A DNA stretch of 64,000 nt, from contig NZ_HF570958.1 in the NCBI RefSeq assembly GCF_001046855.1, forward strand, positions 45,224 to 109,223. Reading direction: 5' to 3'. Under the pieces are notes generated by a model. The model made no database searches and was not told the DNA's origin. It was given only the letters and a program-made list of their open reading frames with translations. Of this stretch, positions 58,519-64,000 are shown in pieces. The position numbers and the translations under genes were made by a program. Each line of letters starts with the position of its first letter. The stretch's first letter is position 1. Source of the stretch: Nostocoides japonicum T1-X7 (GTDB taxonomy: Bacteria; Actinomycetota; Actinomycetes; Actinomycetales; Dermatophilaceae).

Positions 58519-59370
58519 ATGTTTCTGGTGACGGGAGCCAGCGGCAACGTCGGCCGCGAAGTGGTCGCGACGTTGCAGGACAAAGGCGCGCCGGTACGCG
58601 CGCTCCACCGTTCCCGCCGGGACGAGCTGCCGGCCGGGGCGGAGGTCGCGCAGGGCGATCTGAACGATCCCGACTCCCTGGCCGGCGCGTTCGACGACGT
58701 GGAGGGCGTGTTCCTTCTGCCGGGGTACGCGGACATGCCGGGACTCGTGCGACTGGCCGAGCGCAGCGGCGCACGCATCATCCTCCTGTCGGGTCCGTCG
58801 GCGGATTCCCGCGACCTGAGCAACGCCGTCACCGCCTACATGGTCCGCTCCGAGGACGCGGTGCGTGCCGGCGATGTGCCGTGGACGGTCCTTCGGCCCA
58901 GCGGGTTCATGTCCAACACCTTCCAGTGGGTTCATCAGCTCTCCTCCGCCGACGTCGTCACATTGCCGTTCGCCGGGGTGCCGATCGCGTGGATCGACCC
59001 GGCCGACATCGCCGCCGTCGCCGTCCTCGCCCTGACCGAACCAGGGCACGATCGCGCGACGTATCGTCTGACAGGGCCGCGATCGCTGATCCCGCCCGAG
59101 CTGGTCGCGACGCTCGGCCGTGCGCTCCACCGTCAGCTCGAGTTTCGGGCCGAGACCGACGACCAGGTGAGGGAGCGGTTCGCCCGCGAGCTGCCGCCCG
59201 CCTACGCCGCAGCCTTCCTCGACTTCTACGTCGACGGCGCCCTCGACGACTCCCGGGTGCTTACCACCGTCGCCGAGCTCACCGGCCAGCCGGCGGGCAC
59301 GTACGAAGACTGGGCCGTGCGGCATCGAGACGCCCTGCTCGCCGCTGCCGGGGAAGGGGACCGGTCATGA
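58519..59370 (+). CDS. NmrA-like NAD(P)-binding protein
   Basis: A 283-aa atypical short-chain dehydrogenase of the NmrA/QOR2 type. The nucleotide-binding motif is FLVTGASGNVGREVVATLQ, followed by PVRALHRSRRDELP, VAQGDLNDPDSLAGAF, VEGVFLLPG and WTVLRPSGFMSNTFQW. ATG at 58519 follows GAAGGGAG. These proteins sense or use NAD(P)H, often as quinone reductases or regulators. First gene of an operon with a GNAT protein (ATGA overlap), an AhpD-like protein and an SRPBCC protein. Confidence 0.88.
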   Translation: MFLVTGASGNVGREVVATLQDKGAPVRALHRSRRDELPAGAEVAQGDLNDPDSLAGAFDDVEGVFLLPGYADMPGLVRLAERSGARIILLSGPSADSRDLSNAVTAYMVRSEDAVRAGDVPWTVLRPSGFMSNTFQWVHQLSSADVVTLPFAGVPIAWIDPADIAAVAVLALTEPGHDRATYRLTGPRSLIPPELVATLGRALHRQLEFRAETDDQVRERFARELPPAYAAAFLDFYVDGALDDSRVLTTVAELTGQPAGTYEDWAVRHRDALLAAAGEGDRS

Positions 59371-60110
59371 GCACCGTCATGAGTCGCCGCCTCGATGAGC
59401 TGACCGCGGCCGTCGAGAACTCCGTCGTCTTCTGGACGGTCTTGGCGGAATCCCGCAGTGATCTCGTGTCTACGGCCCCCGGGGTTCGCGCCTTCAACGG
59501 CCCGTACACCTGTCGGGTGATCATCGACGATCCAGATCGTGCCCGTGCCGCCGACGTCGCGTCCATCATCGAGCAAACGTCCGCGCCGGTCACCGTCGAG
59601 GACGCGTTCGGCGCGGTCGATCTGACCATGCTCGGCCTGGTCCCACGCCAGCTACCGGTCATGGTCCGTGAGCCGGGCGCACCCGCCGGAGCGGCGATAC
59701 CGCCGGGGGTCACGATCGAGACCGTCGTCGCCGACGACGCCCTCGCCATCGCAGATCGCGTCATCGTCACCGGATTCCCCGTCGAGGACTTTCCCGTCGG
59801 GCGGCTCCTGGGCCCATCCCTGCATCACCGCGCCGAAGTCACCCTCGCCCGCATGTCGACCGATGCCGACGCGGCCGAGACAGTGGGGGCGTGCATCCGC
59901 GTGCCGAGCGCACGCACGGATGGCATCTACTGGCTCACCACACTGCCGCACGCGCGCTCCCGCGGTATCGGCCGAGCCCTCATGAACGACGCGCTCCAGA
60001 GCGCGACGCAGCCCGTGAGCCTCACCGCCTCACGCCCCGGCCGACCGCTGTACGAATCCCTCGGATTCCGCACCATCAGCCAGTCGAACTGGTGGACACG
60101 ACCGACCTGA
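59367..60110 (+). CDS. GNAT-family N-acetyltransferase
   Basis: A 247-aa protein whose C-terminal half is a GNAT domain: IYWLTTLPHARSRGIGRALM (the acetyl-CoA pyrophosphate loop R-x-x-G-I-G-R) and VSLTASRPGRPLYESLGFRT. The N-terminal 120 residues form a second, less conserved domain. ATG at 59367 overlaps the NmrA-like stop. Acceptor substrate unknown. Confidence 0.82.
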   Translation: MSTVMSRRLDELTAAVENSVVFWTVLAESRSDLVSTAPGVRAFNGPYTCRVIIDDPDRARAADVASIIEQTSAPVTVEDAFGAVDLTMLGLVPRQLPVMVREPGAPAGAAIPPGVTIETVVADDALAIADRVIVTGFPVEDFPVGRLLGPSLHHRAEVTLARMSTDADAAETVGACIRVPSARTDGIYWLTTLPHARSRGIGRALMNDALQSATQPVSLTASRPGRPLYESLGFRTISQSNWWTRPT

Positions 60111-60160
60111 CACGCCGCGAACACACGGCATCCACCCGAATCAACCGAAGGAGAAACACC

Positions 60161-60649
60161 ATGCCCACCACACTTGCCCCCGCGCCGGCCGCGACCCAGG
60201 TCCGGCTCGACTTCGACGCCCTCGCACCGCGGTTCGCGGCAGCGATGGCCCGGCTCGACGGCGTCGCCGGCGTCGGCCTGCAGCCGCCGCTGCGCGAACT
60301 CGTCCGCATCCACGCCTCCACCATCAACGGCTGCGCCTACTGCATCGACATGCACACCAAGGACGCCCGCGCCGGCGGCGAGACCGAGCAACGGCTCTAC
60401 GCCCTGCCGGCCTGGCGAGAGACCGACTGGTTCACCCCGCGCGAACAGGCGGCCCTCGCCCTGACCGAAGCGGTCACCGTCCTCACCGACGGACATGTGC
60501 CCCGGGAGGTCTTCGACGCCGCCGCCGCACAGTTCGAGCCGGAGGAGCTCGCGCAGCTCATCGCCCTGCTGGTCACCATCAACGCCTGGAACCGCATCGG
60601 CGTCACCACCCGCTGCTGGGAACCCGGCACCTACCAGCCAGGAGCGTGA
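60161..60649 (+). CDS. Carboxymuconolactone decarboxylase / AhpD-like protein
   Basis: A 162-aa all-helical protein with the AhpD catalytic motif NGCAYCIDMHTKDAR (C-x-x-C-x3-H). Family members are peroxidase partners or antioxidant proteins acting through the CxxC pair. FTPREQAALALTEAVTVL and INAWNRIGVT are typical flanks. GAAGGAG lies about eight bases before the ATG. Coupled to the next gene by a GTGA overlap. Confidence 0.9.
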   Translation: MPTTLAPAPAATQVRLDFDALAPRFAAAMARLDGVAGVGLQPPLRELVRIHASTINGCAYCIDMHTKDARAGGETEQRLYALPAWRETDWFTPREQAALALTEAVTVLTDGHVPREVFDAAAAQFEPEELAQLIALLVTINAWNRIGVTTRCWEPGTYQPGA

Positions 60650-61077
60650 GCATCATGTGGACCACAGAAGTGACCGGCGACAGCGCCGCCACCCCCGCGG
60701 AGGTGTTCGCCGTCCTCGCCGATCCCGAGCACTGGCACGAGTGGAACGACGGCGTCGCCGGCATCCGGATGAACGGCCCCTTCGCCGCCGGTGCCACCGC
60801 CGTGATGGTCTTCCCGGATGCCACCGAGCTGCCCTTCACACTCGCATGGGTGGAGCAGGATCGCGGCTTCGAGGACGTCACCGAAGTGCCAGGCGCCGGC
60901 GTGACCGTCCACGTCCGGCACGAACTCGAACCGACCACCGCGGGCACCCGGATCACCTACCGGTGCACCGTCGACGGCCCCGACCCGACCGCCGGCGACG
61001 TCGGAGCAGGCGTCAGCGCCGACTTCGGCGACGTGATCGCTGCCCTCGCCGCCCGCGCCGAACACCGATCATTGTGA
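60646..61077 (+). CDS. SRPBCC-domain protein
   Basis: A 143-aa START-like protein. The pattern DSAATPAEVFAVLADPEHWH, EWNDGVAGIRMNGPFAAGAT, then a beta-rich middle and a long C-terminal helix (GDVIAALAARAEH), is typical of polyketide cyclase/SRPBCC proteins, which bind hydrophobic ligands. GTG at 60646 overlaps the AhpD-like stop; ATG at 60655 is an alternative. Last gene of the operon, followed by a hairpin. Confidence 0.85.
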   Translation: MSIMWTTEVTGDSAATPAEVFAVLADPEHWHEWNDGVAGIRMNGPFAAGATAVMVFPDATELPFTLAWVEQDRGFEDVTEVPGAGVTVHVRHELEPTTAGTRITYRCTVDGPDPTAGDVGAGVSADFGDVIAALAARAEHRSL

Positions 61078-61084
61078 GTCGCTT

Positions 61085-61125
61085 CGATGCCGTCCGTCAC
61101 CCCCGTTCGCCTGGTGACGGCATCG
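61085..61125. terminator. Possible terminator hairpin after the SRPBCC gene
   Basis: CGATGCC (61085-61091) pairs with GGCATCG (61119-61125) and GTCACC (61096-61101) with GGTGAC (61113-61118), giving a 13-bp stem with a four-base bulge and an 11-nt loop, starting 8 nt after the stop codon. There is no T-tract, as is common in high-GC actinobacteria. Confidence 0.5.
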
Positions 61126-61148
61126 AGGCGCGTCCCGCGACCCATGCG

Positions 61149-61214
61149 ATGCCGGCGAGGTGGCCGTCCGAAATCGAGGCGCTACGTGCCCTCACTCCCG
61201 CCGAGGCCGAGGGA
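61149..61214 (+). pseudogene. 5' fragment of a gene cut by the insertion sequence
   Basis: ATG at 61149 opens a frame reading MPARWPSEIEALRALTPAEA then EG, a soluble helical N-terminus, and is interrupted at about 61215 where the left end of the IS256 element begins. Only about 22 codons remain. The family cannot be told. Confidence 0.5.
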
Positions 61215-62595
61215 ATGTCAGATTCTTTGTGTAACTGGCTCGGCTTAGTTGGACCCGAGGCGGTCGCCGGAGGTCATGGTCAAGACGTTCAGGATGTTCT
61301 TCCAGCCGGCGATCTGGCCGGTGGGGTTGGCCCGGTTGGGTCGTCGTTCGCGGATGACGAGGTAGAGCACCTTCAGGGCTGACTCCTCGTCGGGGAAGTG
61401 TCCGCGGCGCCGGGTCGCGGCGCGGAAGCGGGCGTTGAGGGACTCGATGCCGTTGGTGGTGTAGATCAGCTTGCGGATCTCGACCGGGAACTCCAGGAAC
61501 GGGATGAACTCGGTCCAGGAGCGGCGCCACATCGCGACCATCGCCGGGTAGCGGGCCTCCCACTGTTCGGCGAAGTCCTCGAACGCGTCCTGCGCGGCAT
61601 CGACGGTGGGCGCGGTGTAGATCAGCTTCAGCTGGCGGGTGATCGCCTGCCAGTGCGCCTTGGACGCGTAGCGCAGGCTGTTGCGCACCAGGTGCACCAC
61701 GCAGGTTTGCACGGTGGCTTGGGGCCAGGTGGTCGTGATCGCCTCGGGTAGGCCCTTGAGGCCGTCGCAGCAGACGATGCACACGTCGAGGATGCCACGG
61801 TTGCGCAGGTCGGTGAGCATGTTCAGCCATTGCTTGGCCCCTTCCCCGCCGCTGGGTCCGACCCACATCCCGAGCACGTCCCGCTGCCCGTCGACGGTGA
61901 TCCCGACCGCGACGTACACCGGCCGGTTCGCGACCCCGCCGGAGCGGACCTTGAGCACGATCGCGTCGATCAGGACCACCGGGTACACCGCGTCCAACGG
62001 GCGGGCCTGCCACTCACGCATGTCCTTGAGGACTTGGTCGGTCACCCGCGAGACCAGGTCCTTTGAGATCGTGGTGTCGTACACGTCCGCCAGGTGGTTG
62101 ACGATGTCGCCGGTGGTTAACCCCTTGGCGTACAGCGAGATCACGTTGGCGTCGAACCCGGGCAGGCGCCGCTGGTGCTTGGGCACGATCACCGGCTCGA
62201 ACGTGCCGGCCCGGTCCCGCGGCACCTGCAGGCGCACCTCGCCGATGTCGGTGCGCACCGTCTTGGCGCTCGAGCCGTTGCGCGAGTTCTCACCGTTGCG
62301 CCCGGTCGGGTCGTGCTTGTCGTAGCCCAGGTGCGCGGCCATCTCGGCCTCCAACGCGGACTGAAGGACCTGCCGGGTCAGCGCGGTCAACAACCCGCCC
62401 TCGCCGGTCAACGCGATCCCGCGCTGCGTGGCCGATGCCACCAGGTCCTGCGCCAACGCGCTCATGTCAGGACCATCCAGCCCGAGCCGGACCAGCTCCC
62501 CACTCGACCCTTCGGCTCCCTCACGGTCGCCCTCGAACTCATCCATGGCGTGATCTTCCTTCCGGCCCCACCCGCAGGTGAGGACCTCACGCGGG
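61215..62595 (-). mobile_element. IS256-family element 1 (right end not found)
   Basis: The left terminus at about 61215-61240 has TGTCAGATTCTTTGTGTAACTGGC broken into a family-typical repeat: TGTC-x-GA, then GTGTAACTGGC. The transposase fills the rest. The matching right end should read GCCAGTTACAC on the plus strand, but none occurs between the transposase start (62546) and 62596, where element 2 begins. Element 2 therefore appears to have inserted about 50 nt upstream of this transposase. The true right end may lie beyond the window. Confidence 0.75.
61245..62546 (-). CDS. IS256-family transposase (element 1)
   Basis: A 433-aa Mutator/IS256-type transposase. The DDE residues appear as Asp in VVLIDAIVLKVR, Asp in IVCCDGLKGLPEAI, and Glu in TTNGIESLNARFR. 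Other hallmarks are HLGYDKHDPTGRNGENSRNG, RTDIGEVRLQVPRDR, GLTTGDIVNHLADVY and TCVVHLVRNSLRY. ATG at 62546 with AAGGAAG upstream is preferred to a longer frame reaching 62711. The full catalytic domain is intact, although its upstream promoter region is cut by element 2. Confidence 0.92.
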   Translation of the reverse strand: MDEFEGDREGAEGSSGELVRLGLDGPDMSALAQDLVASATQRGIALTGEGGLLTALTRQVLQSALEAEMAAHLGYDKHDPTGRNGENSRNGSSAKTVRTDIGEVRLQVPRDRAGTFEPVIVPKHQRRLPGFDANVISLYAKGLTTGDIVNHLADVYDTTISKDLVSRVTDQVLKDMREWQARPLDAVYPVVLIDAIVLKVRSGGVANRPVYVAVGITVDGQRDVLGMWVGPSGGEGAKQWLNMLTDLRNRGILDVCIVCCDGLKGLPEAITTTWPQATVQTCVVHLVRNSLRYASKAHWQAITRQLKLIYTAPTVDAAQDAFEDFAEQWEARYPAMVAMWRRSWTEFIPFLEFPVEIRKLIYTTNGIESLNARFRAATRRRGHFPDEESALKVLYLVIRERRPNRANPTGQIAGWKNILNVLTMTSGDRLGSN

Positions 62596-63998
62596 TCTGT
62601 CCGATGATCGGTGTAACTGGCGTTTCTCATTAGAGGTTCTCCGCGGCCGGCATCCGGTCTTCGAAGGTGACGGCGAAGGCGTTGAGGGCCGGCTTCCACC
62701 GGGTGACCCATCGTGCCTGTCCCAGGCCCTTGGGGTCCAGTGACCGGGTGACCAGGTACAGCGTCTTGAGGGCGGCCTGCTCGGTGGGGAAGTGTCCTTT
62801 GGCGTTGACGGCGCGCCGGTAGCGGGCGTTCAGGGACTCGATCGCGTTGGTCGAGCAGAGGACCTTGCGGATCTCAACGTCGTAGTCCAGGAACGGGATG
62901 AACTGTTCCCACGCGGCCCGCCACAGCTTGGGGATGGCCGGGTAGGGCTTGCCCCACTTCTCTTCGAACTCCTCGAACGCCGCCCACGCCGACGCGGCGT
63001 TCGCGGCCGTGTAGATCGGGCGCAGGTCTTTGGCGATGGCCTCCCAGTACCGCTTGGAGGCGTACCGGAAGGTGCCGCGGATCAGGTGGACGATGCACGT
63101 TTGGACGATTGCTTGGGGGAAGACGGCGTTGACGCTGTCCGGCAGCCCCTTCAGCCCGTCGCAGACGATGAAGAACACGTCGGCGATCCCGCGGTTCTTC
63201 AGGTCCGTCAGCACGCCCATCCAGAACTTCGCCGACTCCCCGGCGCCGTGGCCGGGCCACAAACCCAGGACGTCGCGGTGCCCGGCCAGGTCGACCCCGA
63301 TCGCGGCGTAGAACGGCTGGTTGCCGACCTGCCCGTCACGGACCTTGACCATGATCGCGTCGATGAACACCGCGGCGTACACCCGCTGCAGCGGCCGCGA
63401 CGCCCACGCCTGCATGTCCTCGATGACCTTGTCGGTGATCCTCGAGACGGTGTCCTTGGACACCGACGCCCCGTAGATCTCGGCGAAGTGGGCGCTGATC
63501 TCCCCGGTCGTCAGGCCGCGCGCGTACAGCGACAGCACGATCGCGTCGACGTCGGTCAGCCGCCGCTGCCGCTTCGCCACGATGACCGGTTCGAAGGACC
63601 CGTCCCGGTCCCGCGGCACCTCGATCTCCACCGGGCCGGCGTTGTCGGTCAGCACCGTCTTGGCGCGGGTCCCGTTCCGGGAGTTGGCGCCGTTACGGCC
63701 CTCGACGGCGTGCTTGTCGTAGCCGACGTGCTCGCTCATCTCTTCCTCGAGGGCGGCCTCGATGACCTGCTTGGTGATCGCCTTCAGCAGCCCCTCGGGG
63801 CCGGTCAGGTCATCACCCCTGGCGCGAGCGGCCTTGACCAGCTCGCGCACCGCGTTGCGCTCCGCCTCCTGGGGCGTGAGCGTCTTCTTGGCTGCCTTCC
63901 GCAGTGGGCTCACGCCCACCAGTGTCTCGGTCATTCCACTGACCTTCCTCGCTGACGCATCAGCGGGTCGGGCCAGTTACACCGTTCGTCGGACAGTC
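62596..63998 (-). mobile_element. IS256-family element 2, complete with inverted repeats
   Basis: Terminal repeats of 27 nt lie at 62596-62622 and, inverted, at 63972-63998. Both share CTGTCCGA, GA, and CGGTGTAACTGGC with only a few differences. The element is about 1.4 kb, typical for IS256. The target duplication cannot be checked because the window stops two bases after the right end. Confidence 0.85.
62630..63934 (-). CDS. IS256-family transposase (element 2)
   Basis: A 434-aa Mutator-type transposase with intact DDE residues: Asp in AVFIDAIMVKVRDGQ, Asp in FIVCDGLKGLPDSV, Glu in STNAIESLNARYRR. Also visible are HVGYDKHAVEGRNGANSRNG, EIEVPRDRDGSFEPVIVAKR and GLTTGEISAHFAEIYG. It differs from the element 1 transposase throughout, so the two are separate lineages and not a duplication. 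ATG at 63934 follows GAGGAAGG. Confidence 0.93.
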   Translation of the reverse strand: MTETLVGVSPLRKAAKKTLTPQEAERNAVRELVKAARARGDDLTGPEGLLKAITKQVIEAALEEEMSEHVGYDKHAVEGRNGANSRNGTRAKTVLTDNAGPVEIEVPRDRDGSFEPVIVAKRQRRLTDVDAIVLSLYARGLTTGEISAHFAEIYGASVSKDTVSRITDKVIEDMQAWASRPLQRVYAAVFIDAIMVKVRDGQVGNQPFYAAIGVDLAGHRDVLGLWPGHGAGESAKFWMGVLTDLKNRGIADVFFIVCDGLKGLPDSVNAVFPQAIVQTCIVHLIRGTFRYASKRYWEAIAKDLRPIYTAANAASAWAAFEEFEEKWGKPYPAIPKLWRAAWEQFIPFLDYDVEIRKVLCSTNAIESLNARYRRAVNAKGHFPTEQAALKTLYLVTRSLDPKGLGQARWVTRWKPALNAFAVTFEDRMPAAENL

Positions 63999-64000
63999 TC

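Noticed and set aside
61245..62711. A longer start for the element 1 transposase (488 aa)
   Set aside because: The extra N-terminal residues cross the terminal repeat of element 2 and have no similarity; ATG 62546 has a proper ribosome site.

Overview
The window is high-GC DNA from an actinobacterium, most likely Micrococcales (Intrasporangiaceae-like). The basis is GTG/TTG starts, strong AAGGAG ribosome sites, a DasR-type GntR operator set, a tRNA-Phe remnant of actinobacterial type, an EspR-like regulator and a Tad operon ending in a LysM/BTAD protein. Genus-level placement is inference.

1-21,060 looks like host chromosome. It holds a serine hydrolase and a methyltransferase, then an amino-sugar locus: GntR regulator, sugar-porter MFS, BadF-type sugar kinase and SIS-domain isomerase/deaminase, with three dre-like operators between regulator and transporter. 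Next comes a fructan/sucrose locus (binding protein, two permeases, GH32 hydrolase) with a convergent LacI regulator and one 16-bp operator. Several housekeeping genes follow: a Phd-domain protein, a metallo-beta-lactamase-fold hydrolase, a C45 peptidase-like protein, a DEAD-box helicase, and a three-gene Ldh2/monooxygenase/cupin operon. The motif GGCATAC/GTATGCC is conspicuously common here.

21,060-27,360 is a graveyard of defence and toxin-antitoxin genes: a UvrD-type helicase stub, an intact-looking HipBA pair with two operators, a small Fic-antitoxin-like peptide, an AbiE-like pair whose nucleotidyltransferase is frameshifted, and a JetD (Wadjet) remnant. It ends at a 3' fragment of tRNA-Phe, which reads as the attachment site of an integrative element with its excisionase and tyrosine integrase (27,654-29,169).

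29,578-34,283 encodes a complete, tightly overlapping QatABCD anti-phage operon followed by a double-HTH regulator. 34,882-37,489 is a leftward cassette (EspR-like XRE, ImmA/IrrE protease, MAB_1171c-type membrane protein, PAP2-like membrane protein). Divergent from it, 37,844-49,140 is a long Tad/Flp pilus operon: lipoprotein, secreted PKD-like protein, SAF/CpaB-like, CpaE-like, TadA, TadB, TadC, Flp pilin, two TadE-like, one TadG-like and a 1,081-aa LysM/BTAD protein. A 24-bp palindrome sits between the two transcription units, and a perfect 18-bp hairpin lies at the start of tadE. An ISL3 scrap at about 49.2-49.5 kb marks the right side of this block.

49,649-61,077 is a second accessory stretch of regulators and detoxification enzymes: a SigX5-like sigma factor with a duplicated tail, a DHFR-family protein, AraC, LysR, an aminoglycoside 6-adenylyltransferase-like gene broken by one amber codon, an alpha/beta hydrolase with HxlR, LysR with an MFS exporter, and an NmrA/GNAT/AhpD-like/SRPBCC operon. 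The window ends in two IS256-family elements, the second apparently inserted just upstream of the transposase of the first.
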